The translations under genes were made by a program, and so were the position numbers. DNA of 24,998 nt from NCBI GenBank assembly GCA_945866505.1, contig CAMBHH010000024.1, positions 1 to 24,998 on the forward strand. Direction: 5' to 3'. Shown here one piece after another: positions 1 to 7,334 of this stretch (positions are counted from its first letter, which is position 1; every line of letters starts with the position of its first letter). The notes beneath the pieces are model-generated. The model made no database searches. It was not told the DNA's origin and saw only the letters and a list, made by a program, of their open reading frames with translations. This DNA comes from Flavobacterium psychrophilum (lineage in GTDB: Bacteria; Bacteroidota; Bacteroidia; Flavobacteriales; Flavobacteriaceae).

Positions 1-456
1 GCTGTCGATTTCTTTTTCGGTTAGCCAACGGCTGTTCGAAAACGAAAATTCCATTTTATTTCTGTAAAAAAATTGTTTTTCCGAACCCAAAATCGGTTCA
101 AATTCGGGAAGTTCTATTTTTCCAATGCGTTGCAAATGATTTTTGACCTCGTTTTGTTTGTAGTACAATTGCTGGCTGTAGTTCATATTCTGCCATTTGC
201 AGCCGCCACAAACACCAAAATGTTCGCAAATGGGTTCAATTCTGTGTTCGGAATATTCGTGAAATTTCACTGCTTTTCCTTCGTAATAGGCTTTGCGCTT
301 TTTGAAAGTCTGCACATCAACCACGTCACCTGGAACCACATTAGGAATAAAAATCACTTTTCCATCTGGGGCTTTTGCCACCGAAACGCCTTTTGCACCT
401 GCATCAAGGACTTTTATATGATCAAAAACGATCTTGTCTGTATTTTTCTTCCCCAT
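1..456 (-). CDS. rlmD: 23S rRNA (uracil-C5)-methyltransferase RlmD/RumA, N-terminal part
   Basis: Leftward gene starting at the ATG at 454-456; only the first 152 codons are inside the window. The first ~60 residues look like a TRAM RNA-binding domain (region around VAKAPDGKVIFIPNVVPGD). It is followed by a cysteine cluster, CEHFGVCGGC (C77, C83, C86), typical of the [4Fe-4S] site of the RumA/RlmD family, and then YRNKMEFSFS, which is also family-typical. Known family role: SAM-dependent C5 methylation of a uridine in 23S rRNA (U1939 in E. coli). The catalytic SAM domain lies outside the window, so completeness cannot be judged. Bacteroidota may carry more than one paralogue, so the exact target uridine is inferred. 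A short gap of about 100 bp separates it from the next leftward gene. Confidence 0.88.
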   Translation of the reverse strand, partial: MGKKNTDKIVFDHIKVLDAGAKGVSVAKAPDGKVIFIPNVVPGDVVDVQTFKKRKAYYEGKAVKFHEYSEHRIEPICEHFGVCGGCKWQNMNYSQQLYYKQNEVKNHLQRIGKIELPEFEPILGSEKQFFYRNKMEFSFSNSRWLTEKEIDS

Positions 457-553
457 ATCGCAAAAATAAGGGTTTGAATGGTTTTATAAATCCAAATTGG
501 GAAATATTTTTGAAAAGTTATTATTTATCAGAGATTAATTTAGAAACGATTCT

Positions 554-1003
554 TTAGTATTCCCGATTTCGCTTAATCAATTCATAATTGACGATAGCTA
601 GACCGTAAAAAATAGAATCTGCAGTAATTTTTCCAAGGAGGATTCCCACTATATAATTTTCAGTCAAAATAGGCATCCAATACATGCAAAACGGACGAAT
701 AAAGAATAGGTCTAGTATGGCGGGATAACCAAATTCTAAAAGTAAATTTCGAATCAATAAAAGGATTTCTTTTATATCCGTTTTTTTATCCAATAACCGA
801 TTAACTTTGACTATTTGTTGGTATGCCATAAATACAATAACCCCATAAAAAGCAACGTATTCGGCAAATGTTATTAAATACGCTGTGGTCAATCCATCAA
901 AAATTTTGCTAAACTGCGAGCTGGCTAATGCTGACGTTGTAGCTGCAATTTCGGCATATTTATACCGATCGAACCATTCTTTGAATTTGGATTTATTGAA
1001 CAT
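554..1003 (-). CDS. Conserved small membrane protein of unknown function
   Basis: 149 residues. It begins with a charged, amphipathic segment (KFKEWFDRYKYAEIAATTSA). A hydrophobic helix follows around residues 38-62, then a basic loop (VNRLLDKK), then a C-terminal hydrophobic region with the striking strings LLEFGYPAILDLFFIRPF and GILLGKITADSIFYG. From memory these strings recall a widespread family of uncharacterised polytopic membrane proteins in bacteria and archaea, with a conserved EFG...LD...RPF motif; I cannot name it and no function is claimed. It is the last gene of a leftward cluster, 12 nt after the aldo/keto reductase stop, so probably co-transcribed with it. No signal peptide or catalytic motif is visible. 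Confidence 0.75.
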   Translation of the reverse strand: MFNKSKFKEWFDRYKYAEIAATTSALASSQFSKIFDGLTTAYLITFAEYVAFYGVIVFMAYQQIVKVNRLLDKKTDIKEILLLIRNLLLEFGYPAILDLFFIRPFCMYWMPILTENYIVGILLGKITADSIFYGLAIVNYELIKRNREY

Positions 1004-1015
1004 TTTAAAATTTTA

Positions 1016-2002
1016 TTACCACAATTGATGCACTTCCGCCTTAATGTATTTATCGTAAATGGCATTCATTGCCGCAATTTTTTCAGGAGTCAATTTTGGT
1101 AAATCATAAACTGATAAATTCGATTCTACGTGATTGGCTTTTGAAGCTCCTGGAATAATACAACTAATTTCATTGAAAGTCAAAATCCATTGCAAGGCAA
1201 TTGGTGCCAAATTTGTAGCTTCAGGAAATAATTTTTTTAATTCTCCCACCGCTTTTAAACCCAATTCGTAGTCAATTCCGGAGAAGGTTTCTCCTTTGTC
1301 AAAAGCAGCGCCGTTTCGGTTGAAATTTCTATGGTCCTGTGCTCCAAAAGTAGTTTTAGCATCAAATAATCCAGTCAAAAGTCCGCTGGCTAATGGCACT
1401 CTGGCAATGATGCCTACATCTTTTTTCTGCGCTTCCTTGAAAAATAATTCGGATGGTCGCTGACGGAACAGATTGAAAATAATTTGAACCGTCGTTACAT
1501 TTGGATATTCAATGGCTTTCAGTCCTTCTTCCACTTTTTCGACACTGACGCCCAAGTTTTGAATTTTTCCTTGTTCTTTCAAACGGTCAAACAATTCAAA
1601 GATTTCGGGACGATAATACACTTCCGTTGGCGGACAATGCAATTGGATTAAATCCAAAGTTTCAAGACCAGTTCTTTTCAAACTGTCTTCCACAAATTGT
1701 TGTAAAACCGTCGGTTGATAGCCGTCACTCAAGTGTGGATTGATGTGACGACCACATTTTGTGGCAACATAAATGCGTTCGGAACGAGAACGAACCACTC
1801 TCCCAACGGCGGTTTCGCTCAAACCATTTTCATACACATCCGCGGTATCGATGAAATTCACGCCATTATCAATAGCCGTATTAATCAATTCGTCTGCGGT
1901 TTTGTCATTGAAGGGCGAGCCCCATTTTCCACCCACCTGCCAAGTTCCTAATGCTATTTCAGAGATATTGAAATTCGTTTTGCCTAATTTTCTGTAGTTC
2001 AT
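1016..2002 (-). CDS. Aldo/keto reductase
   Basis: 328 residues, normal length for the AKR superfamily TIM barrel. The N-terminus MNYRKLGKTNFNISEIALGT is the standard AKR opening. The catalytic tetrad can be placed: D52 and Y57 in FIDTADVYENG, K82 in VATKCG, H122 in LIQLHCPP. Near the C-terminus, IIPGASKANHVESNL fits the NADP(H) 2'-phosphate binding region. Expected reaction: NAD(P)H-dependent reduction of an aldehyde or ketone; the substrate cannot be read from sequence. It lies only 2 nt downstream of the lipoprotein gene and 12 nt upstream of the membrane-protein gene, so the three probably form one transcript. It belongs to the general stress-type/YajO-like group rather than a biosynthetic one, as far as can be judged by eye. 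Confidence 0.93.
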   Translation of the reverse strand: MNYRKLGKTNFNISEIALGTWQVGGKWGSPFNDKTADELINTAIDNGVNFIDTADVYENGLSETAVGRVVRSRSERIYVATKCGRHINPHLSDGYQPTVLQQFVEDSLKRTGLETLDLIQLHCPPTEVYYRPEIFELFDRLKEQGKIQNLGVSVEKVEEGLKAIEYPNVTTVQIIFNLFRQRPSELFFKEAQKKDVGIIARVPLASGLLTGLFDAKTTFGAQDHRNFNRNGAAFDKGETFSGIDYELGLKAVGELKKLFPEATNLAPIALQWILTFNEISCIIPGASKANHVESNLSVYDLPKLTPEKIAAMNAIYDKYIKAEVHQLW

Positions 2003-2004
2003 TT

Positions 2005-2466
2005 TTAATGTTTTTTATGATTTGTATTGTTTTGGTTATTGCTTTTTTTCCATTCTTGAATTGCACCTTCAAAAAAAGCTATAATCTCCTTCTTATCTCC
2101 ATCAACATAAACTTTAAAAGTGCTGTTGTTGGCTTTAGTAACCAGCATATAAGGACAGTAAGTTGCTCCTACATTATAAACAGTGTCAATTTTTATAATT
2201 TCATTATAATATGCAAATTTTACTATGTTTTTTTTGGAATTTCTTTCATCAATCCAGTATGATGCGATTCTTTGGTCTGTGAAAAAATTGCCAGCAACAC
2301 TGTTTTTAAATTCGCTATAAAAACCATATAGAGTTTCGTCGACTTCAAGTAGTTTTAAACTTTTATTATACTCTATATCTTTTTTGTCAAGAGTTTTGCC
2401 GTTTTCAATCTTATTACAAGAAATTATTAGCAATAAAATCAATGCAAGGTTAAAATGATTTCGCAT
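2005..2466 (-). CDS. Putative small lipoprotein, unknown function
   Basis: 153 residues. The N-terminus is a lipoprotein signal peptide: MRNHFNLALILLLIISC, with a lipobox LIISC and the lipidated cysteine at position 17. The remainder is a small mixed alpha/beta-looking domain with no motif I recognise. The C-terminus is rich in Asn, His and Lys (NNQNNTNHKKH). It is probably anchored in the inner or outer membrane facing the periplasm. First gene of the leftward cluster with the aldo/keto reductase (2-nt gap). Its upstream region is shortened by the inverted-repeat element at 2551-2731, so its promoter should lie within about 85 bp of the start or inside that element. No clear TAnnTTTG box was found there. 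Confidence 0.72.
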   Translation of the reverse strand: MRNHFNLALILLLIISCNKIENGKTLDKKDIEYNKSLKLLEVDETLYGFYSEFKNSVAGNFFTDQRIASYWIDERNSKKNIVKFAYYNEIIKIDTVYNVGATYCPYMLVTKANNSTFKVYVDGDKKEIIAFFEGAIQEWKKSNNQNNTNHKKH

Positions 2467-2550
2467 AACTTATTAATTTTTACTTTTTATTAGTCCATAA
2501 CGTTACATCTAATATGTAAAATAATTTATAGTAATTTCTTACTGAACTTA

Positions 2551-2731
2551 ACCCGTTGGGTGTAATTAGTTTTTGATAATAATTTTTCGTCAGTTCGAGT
2601 GATTTTCGATAGAAAATCGTATCGAGAACAAGAAAAATTTCATTAAAAACGGTTCTCGATACATTTTTTGTTCCGTTTTACTTCACAAAAAACACTCGAA
2701 CTGACGTTTTTAATAATTACACCCACCGGGT
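2551..2731. mobile_element. MITE-like inverted-repeat element with 8-bp target duplication
   Basis: The element starts ACCCG and ends CGGGT. Terminal inverted repeats at 2551-2568 and 2714-2731 match at 17 of 18 positions (inner end GGGTGTAATTA). Inside are further nested pairs: an exact 14-bp pair at 2588-2601 (CGTCAGTTCGAGTG) and 2693-2706, a 10-bp pair at 2620-2629 (TATCGAGAAC) and 2652-2661, and a small hairpin at 2601-2618 (GATTTTC/GAAAATC). TGAACTTA occurs directly on both sides (2543-2550 and 2732-2739), which looks like an 8-bp target-site duplication. No ORF is present. This architecture fits a non-autonomous transposable element. From memory, the CAGTTCGAGTG...TATCGAGAAC core is common in Flavobacterium intergenic DNA. 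It sits between the end of the cysteine operon and the lipoprotein operon. Confidence 0.75.
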
Positions 2732-2756
2732 TGAACTTAATATAATTGTTCATTTT

Positions 2757-3473
2757 TTATTTTGGCAAAAGCACTTCCACTATTGCTTTTTCCACAATCG
2801 CCCCCATCACTTCATATCCTGCTTTATTCGGGTGAACTCCGTCTTCAGAGTAAATAGCTTTCAGTCCTTTTTGGTCATTTACCATTGCAGAATAATAATC
2901 GAGATACAGAATCCCATTGGCATCGGCGTATTTCTTTATCATTGTATTGAGCATCAAAATTTTATCGGCAGAAAAAGAACCTGTTCTCCAAGGAAAATCA
3001 TCAGCTGGTAGAACAGAACATAAAATTACTTTGATCTGGTGGACTTTGGCCAATTCCGCCATTGAAAAGAGATTATCAGTTATCATTTCTAAAGTCGAAG
3101 GGCCAGTATTTCCAGCAATATCATTGGCGCCAGCCAATACCACTACAATCGTGGGTTTCAAAGCAATTACGTCAGCCCGAAAGCGAATCAGCATCTGTGG
3201 TGTTGTTTGTCCGCTAATGCCACGATTGATATAGGGTTTTCCAGCGAAAAACTCGGGACAAATCTCAGACCAAAACTCGGTTATCGAATCTCCCATAAAA
3301 ACGATTCTTTTTTGTCCATGAGTAAGGGTGGGAAGTTTGGAATTGTCTTGTTGGTATTTTTTTAAATACGGCCAGTCCTGGGCTGTTTTCTGTTGCATTC
3401 GAATCTGTTTATTACTGCAAAAGACCTGAAAAATAGATTTCAAGTCTTTCTTTATTTTTATTTTTGATAGCAT
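2757..3473 (-). CDS. SGNH/GDSL-type hydrolase (esterase/lipase family)
   Basis: 238 residues from the ATG at 3471-3473, which directly abuts the cysM stop codon (TAAATG). All four SGNH blocks are visible: GDS with nucleophile S63 (VFMGDSITEF), G88 (NRGISGQTT), N117 (LAGANDIAG), and D211/H214 (DGVHPNKAGYE). Expected activity is ester hydrolysis (acyl-ester, acetyl-xylan or lysophospholipid type); the substrate is unknown. No convincing signal peptide is seen from either possible start. The first ~25 residues are basic and unlike the family, and the ATG at codon 26 (MQQKTAQDW) is an attractive alternative start. That would give a 213-residue protein, which is the usual family length. Last gene of the epsC-cysM operon, so co-expressed with cysteine synthesis; why is not obvious. 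Confidence 0.9.
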   Translation of the reverse strand: MLSKIKIKKDLKSIFQVFCSNKQIRMQQKTAQDWPYLKKYQQDNSKLPTLTHGQKRIVFMGDSITEFWSEICPEFFAGKPYINRGISGQTTPQMLIRFRADVIALKPTIVVVLAGANDIAGNTGPSTLEMITDNLFSMAELAKVHQIKVILCSVLPADDFPWRTGSFSADKILMLNTMIKKYADANGILYLDYYSAMVNDQKGLKAIYSEDGVHPNKAGYEVMGAIVEKAIVEVLLPK

Positions 3474-4361
3474 TTAGTCAAATAAATCCGAAGACAAATA
3501 GCGATCCCCTCGATCGCAAATAATCGCAACAATAACTCCAGATTCTAATTGCTCAGCCAGTTTTAGTGCAACGGTAACCGAACCTCCGCTGCTCATCCCT
3601 GCAAAAACCCCTTCTTCGAGCGCTAATCTTTTGGTCATGGCACGTGCTTCTTGTTCAGAAACTTCCATAATTGTATCCACTTTTGACGCATCAAATATTT
3701 TGGGCAAATATTCCTTAGGCCATTTTCGGATTCCCGGAATTTGAGAACCATCGCTTGGTTGTGCACCGACGATTTGGATACTAGGATTTTTTTCTTTCAG
3801 ATAAGTCGAAGTTCCAATTATAGTTCCAGTAGTTCCCATTGCGGAAACAAAATGAGTAACTGTTCCGTGAGTGTCTCTCCAAATTTCGGGTCCTGTAGTT
3901 TTGTAATGGGCTTTCCAATTGTCCTCATTGGCAAACTGGTTGAGCATCAGATAACCACCTTCGGCTACTTTTTTATCGGCATAATCTCGTGAGCCAATTA
4001 TGCCTTCTTTTGCAGGCGTTAGAATTACTTTTGCGCCATAAGCTCGCATCGTTTGAGTGCGTTCTTTGGTAGAATCTTCAGGAAGAATAAGTTCAATTTC
4101 TATGTTTAATAATTGGGCAATCATCGCCAAGGCAATGCCAGTATTTCCGCTTGTGGCTTCTATAAGTTTGTCTCCTTTTTTTATATCTCCTCTTTCTAAT
4201 GCAGAAACAATCATATTGTATGCAGGACGATCTTTTAAACTGCCGCCAGGATTGTTGCCTTCCAATTTTAAAAACAGTTTTACGTTCTTGTTTTTATTAA
4301 TATTTCGTGCTTCGACTAACGGCGTATTTCCAATGAGTTTTAATATATCTTGCGTATTCAT
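3474..4361 (-). CDS. cysM: Cysteine synthase, CysM type (O-acetylserine sulfhydrylase)
   Basis: 295 residues, the usual length of a type II fold PLP enzyme of the CysK/CysM group. Visible motifs: IGNTPLVE at 10-17, NNPGGSLKDR with the PLP-binding lysine K43, the substrate-binding loop EATSGNTG at 69-75, and the PLP phosphate-binding GTTGT at 176-180. NPGGSLKDRPA resembles CysM more than CysK. Reaction: O-acetyl-L-serine plus sulfide (or thiosulfate for CysM proper) gives cysteine (or S-sulfocysteine). It lies 1 nt downstream of the serine acetyltransferase gene that makes its substrate and abuts the GDSL hydrolase gene, a clear three-gene leftward operon. It could equally be annotated simply as cysteine synthase; the sulfur donor cannot be decided from sequence. 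Confidence 0.93.
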   Translation of the reverse strand: MNTQDILKLIGNTPLVEARNINKNKNVKLFLKLEGNNPGGSLKDRPAYNMIVSALERGDIKKGDKLIEATSGNTGIALAMIAQLLNIEIELILPEDSTKERTQTMRAYGAKVILTPAKEGIIGSRDYADKKVAEGGYLMLNQFANEDNWKAHYKTTGPEIWRDTHGTVTHFVSAMGTTGTIIGTSTYLKEKNPSIQIVGAQPSDGSQIPGIRKWPKEYLPKIFDASKVDTIMEVSEQEARAMTKRLALEEGVFAGMSSGGSVTVALKLAEQLESGVIVAIICDRGDRYLSSDLFD

Positions 4362-4362
4362 T

Positions 4363-5169
4363 CTATTTTAGCTCTTTAATTTTTACTTCTGTGATAGTGG
4401 TATTGGTTACAATTGATTTTGGCGGAATCGATTTTGTAATCCAAGTATTTCCTCCAATAATGCTGTTTTTTCCAATAATTGTTTCTCCGCCCAAAATAGT
4501 AGCATTGGCATAAATGCATACATTTTTTTCGACAGTAGGATGTCTTTTGGTGCTTTTCATGTCTTTGCTTACACTCAAAGCGCCCAAAGTAACACCTTGG
4601 TATAATTTTACGTGTTTTTCGATGATGGTGGTTTCACCAATAACAATTCCGGTGGCGTGATCAATAAAAAATGGGGACTCAATATCGGCGCCAGCGTGAA
4701 TATCGGTTCCTGTGATTCGATGGGCATATTCGCTCATTAGTCTTGAAAAAAGCAACATATCGAGCAAGTACAATTCGTGACTCAGTCTGTAAATAGCAAT
4801 GGCATAAAATCCGGGATACGCCAAATAAACCTCTTCGATACTATTCGAAGCTGGGTCATTTTCTAAGATGTAAGCGGCATCCTGATTCAACTTTTCTAAA
4901 ACTGAAGGGAGTTTTTCCAGAAATTGTTCCCAAATTCCTTCGCATATTCCTTCGGGTTTTTTGCAAGCAATTTTGGCAATTTCCTTAAATAGCTTTTCGA
5001 GCTCGTCTATGCTTTGAGGTAAAGGTGCTTTGGCATCAAACAAGGTATAAAAGAGTTTTTCGGTAAAATCTTCTGTCATTGTTTTAATTCCATAATTGAT
5101 GGAAGAATGACTTTTTAGCGCTGCAATAGTATTTATGATTTGGTCTTTAATCACAATAATAAAATTCAA
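4363..5169 (-). CDS. cysE: Serine O-acetyltransferase
   Basis: 268 residues. The N-terminal helical part (to about residue 135) is followed by left-handed beta-helix hexapeptide repeats. Catalytic residues are in place: D156/H158 in GTDIHAGADI, D170/H171 in FFIDHATGIVIGET, and H210 in TKRHPTV. Reaction: L-serine plus acetyl-CoA gives O-acetylserine, the first committed step of cysteine synthesis, feeding the cysteine synthase encoded 1 nt downstream. The extended N-terminus with KSHSSINYGIK is, from memory, typical of Bacteroidota SATs and supports the ATG at 5167-5169. The C-terminus ends VKIKELK rather than in isoleucine, the residue that normally inserts into CysK to form the cysteine synthase complex. 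Classical complex formation with its partner is therefore doubtful. Confidence 0.94.
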   Translation of the reverse strand: MNFIIVIKDQIINTIAALKSHSSINYGIKTMTEDFTEKLFYTLFDAKAPLPQSIDELEKLFKEIAKIACKKPEGICEGIWEQFLEKLPSVLEKLNQDAAYILENDPASNSIEEVYLAYPGFYAIAIYRLSHELYLLDMLLFSRLMSEYAHRITGTDIHAGADIESPFFIDHATGIVIGETTIIEKHVKLYQGVTLGALSVSKDMKSTKRHPTVEKNVCIYANATILGGETIIGKNSIIGGNTWITKSIPPKSIVTNTTITEVKIKELK

Positions 5170-5541
5170 TTGTTAATAGAAAAGGTAAAAGTAAGGCGTT
5201 TTTAGAAATTGGTGCAAAAATTGGTAAATAATTTTATCCAATGGGTCATCAGCGGTTTCGGTTTTTTTACACTGAATGAAATAAAGTGTCAACGGTGGTT
5301 GTTTTTATCACAATTGATTTTATACTTTCTTAAAGTAGCGGGTTAACAAAGAGATTTAAGTTACCTACATTTTTTTGGTTATAAACGTGCTTAATACAAT
5401 CCTTATTTTAAAATAACAGCATTTTATAAGATTGATTTAAATCCCATCAATAATATAAAATCAGCAACTATGTTCAAACGCAAAAAAAATGGTTGCCAAT
5501 TTCTTGACAACCACTTCTTAGTACACTGTACAAGGAACTAT
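5170..5541. other. Intergenic region between cysE and the OmpA gene
   Basis: About 370 bp of AT-rich DNA without a supportable ORF. The right end holds the terminator of the OmpA-family gene (5482-5513). The rest should contain the promoter of the leftward cysE operon, but no full TTG/TAnnTTTG match was found; the nearest is a one-mismatch box around 5212. A perfect but purely A/T palindrome (TTATTTTAAAATAA, about 5403-5416) is likely chance. Nothing else recognisable. Confidence 0.5.
5482..5513 (-). terminator. Rho-independent terminator of the OmpA-family gene
   Basis: Read leftward, a stem TGGTTG/CAACCA (5508-5513 with 5490-5495) encloses a 12-nt loop and is followed directly by eight T. 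It starts about 30 bp downstream of the stop codon of the leftward OmpA-family gene, the expected position. The stem is short (6 bp), so efficiency is uncertain. Confidence 0.65.
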
Positions 5542-7014
5542 TTAATAATTAGTTTTCAATTCTACTCTACGGTTTTTAGCTTTACCTAAGGCAGTAGTGT
5601 TAGGTGCAACTGGTTTCGTTTCTCCAAAACCAATACCTGTTAATCTAGCCTCGTCAATTCCTTTACTGATTAAATACATTTTAACAGAATCAGAACGTTT
5701 TTGTGACAAAGTCATATTATAATCGTCTTTACCCACACTGTCTGTATGTCCTTCAATCGTTAGTTTGGCTTCTGGATATTTGTTTAAAATTAGGATTAGT
5801 GCATCCAATTGCGAAAGTGAAGCTACTTTTAATTTATCTGAATTGTTTTCAAAGAATAGTTTGCTACCGATGTAGGTTATTTTTACAATATCAGCTTTCG
5901 TGATTTCTGGGCAACCATTGTTTGCGGCAGTTCCTTTAGCATTCGGACATTTATCATCCAAATCTGCTATACCATCTCCGTCAGTATCAGGACAACCTTT
6001 GAGTGCCATAATTCCAGCCACGTCTGGACAACGATCTAAATCATCTGTTACACCATCTTTATCACTGTCCATTGGGCAGCCTTTGCTGTCCACCTTGATG
6101 CCTATTGTTGTGTTGGCACATTTGTCATCCTTATCGGCTACACCATCCATATCAGCATCAGGACAACCATTGAGCGTAACCGTTCCTGCGACATCTGGAC
6201 ACTGGTCTTTTGAATCTTCAATTCCATCATTGTCTTTGTCAGGACAACCGTTTAGCATTTTTGACCCTGCAATGTCTGGGCAATTGTCTAGATAATCTGC
6301 AACTCCATCTCCATCTTTATCCAGTGGACAACCCATTTTATCTACAACAACTCCAGCTGGAGTGTCAGGACATTTGTCTTTTTTGTCTGATACACCATCT
6401 TGGTCAGTATCAACCGAGTTACCCATATTGAAAGTCAAGCCCGCCATATGCGTCACGTAAGAATCTTTTTTGCTCATTTTACCACCAGCATTGTCAACGC
6501 CATCTCGTCCATCGTGGTTTGAAAATAAAAATGTTTCTTGCAGATTAAGCATGATAACTGGCGTAAGTCGGATGTTGATACCCGCACCTGTTGATGGCAA
6601 CATATAATCATACCTTTTTTTATGAAAATGAAGTTGGCTATCAAATAGAATCGCTCCAGCGCCTGCAAACACATACGGTCTGATGATATATTCCGGAGCT
6701 ACAATATTGAAACGTAAATTAATCGAGGCCGCATTAAAGTCAGATCTAAAACCGGCAGTTGTGCCATTATGATAACCAAGAGTTCCTTTTGATAACAGTA
6801 CATTGACATCAAATAATTTGCCCAAATACCTAGAAACCGACAGTCCACCAAAACCATACATTGAATTATCGGTTTTGTACCAATCGCGACCTAAATCACC
6901 GCTATATTGAGTCACACCTGCGTGCAAGCCTATATTCCACTTTTTATCCTCAGTTTGTGCTCTAGAAGTAAAGGTAAAAGCGATACCTATACACAGAAAT
7001 AGTAATTTTTTCAT
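5542..7014 (-). CDS. OmpA-family outer-membrane protein with thrombospondin type 3 repeats
   Basis: 490 residues. Signal peptide at 1-20 (MKKLLFLCIGIAFTFTSRAQ). Residues ~25-200 alternate aromatic and small residues as in an eight-stranded beta barrel. Residues 202-369 hold six TSP3-type calcium-binding repeats of the form DxDxDGxxDxxDxCPD (first at 202, last at 343). Residues ~385-490 are the OmpA C-terminal peptidoglycan-binding domain, with D425 in EGHTDSVG and R440 in LSQKRSDSV at the spacing of the diaminopimelate-binding pair, and KNRRVEL at the end. Expected role: abundant barrel protein tethering the outer membrane to peptidoglycan, with a Ca-stabilised rigid spacer. Monocistronic, with its own terminator and a long upstream region shared with the divergent peptidase gene. 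Length and layout are normal for Flavobacteriia. Confidence 0.95.
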   Translation of the reverse strand: MKKLLFLCIGIAFTFTSRAQTEDKKWNIGLHAGVTQYSGDLGRDWYKTDNSMYGFGGLSVSRYLGKLFDVNVLLSKGTLGYHNGTTAGFRSDFNAASINLRFNIVAPEYIIRPYVFAGAGAILFDSQLHFHKKRYDYMLPSTGAGINIRLTPVIMLNLQETFLFSNHDGRDGVDNAGGKMSKKDSYVTHMAGLTFNMGNSVDTDQDGVSDKKDKCPDTPAGVVVDKMGCPLDKDGDGVADYLDNCPDIAGSKMLNGCPDKDNDGIEDSKDQCPDVAGTVTLNGCPDADMDGVADKDDKCANTTIGIKVDSKGCPMDSDKDGVTDDLDRCPDVAGIMALKGCPDTDGDGIADLDDKCPNAKGTAANNGCPEITKADIVKITYIGSKLFFENNSDKLKVASLSQLDALILILNKYPEAKLTIEGHTDSVGKDDYNMTLSQKRSDSVKMYLISKGIDEARLTGIGFGETKPVAPNTTALGKAKNRRVELKTNY

Positions 7015-7334
7015 AAGATTTTTTAGTTAAATTATTTCTGTGTAAAGGTCGCCTTGTAGCAAAAGATTTTTGTTACATAACTATTTTTAAAAGTTATATT
7101 ATTTACTTACTAAAGCATAGCAATGGTAAAAATCGTTTTGACTAACTAGTATTGATTTGTGATTTAAGTTAGAAGAGACGTCATCATTGTTTGTATGCAA
7201 TCTTAAAGGTACTATTTGCAGTAAACACCTCCTTTCATTCCGAATTGTTGGGGATGCGATTGAATTTCAATTAAAATTCCCAGTTCTATCGAAATGCTTG
7301 TATATTTTTTATTAATTTGCAACAATAAATTTAA
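7015..7334. other. Divergent intergenic region with a possible leader hairpin
   Basis: About 320 bp between divergent genes (OmpA leftward, M1 peptidase rightward), so it must contain both promoters. No exact TAnnTTTG box with a correctly spaced TTG was found for either gene; TTAATTTG at 7312-7319 is a one-mismatch -7 candidate close to the peptidase start. The stretch 7236-7296 can fold into two coaxial stems: CATTCCGA with TCGAAATG (one mismatch) and TGGGGA with TTCCCA (one G-U pair), separated by an internal loop. It would lie in the peptidase leader. No ORF is supportable. Confidence 0.4.

Noticed and set aside
73-477. Rightward 134-residue ORF over the rlmD gene
   Set aside because: It is the antisense shadow of a gene with clear family motifs on the other strand.
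5403-5416. Palindrome TTATTTTAAAATAA as an operator
   Set aside because: Purely A/T in an A/T-rich intergenic region; expected by chance and not near a recognisable promoter.
5900-6295. Rightward Ser/Pro-rich ORF with internal repeats
   Set aside because: It is antisense to the TSP3 repeats of the OmpA-family gene; its repetitiveness only mirrors that gene.
7212-7238. Minus-strand AAAGGAGGTG (perfect anti-SD match) inside an 8-residue mini-ORF (MKGGVYCK) upstream of the OmpA gene
   Set aside because: No start codon lies at the proper distance after the AGGAGG, the mini-ORF is too short to support, and it is far from the OmpA start.
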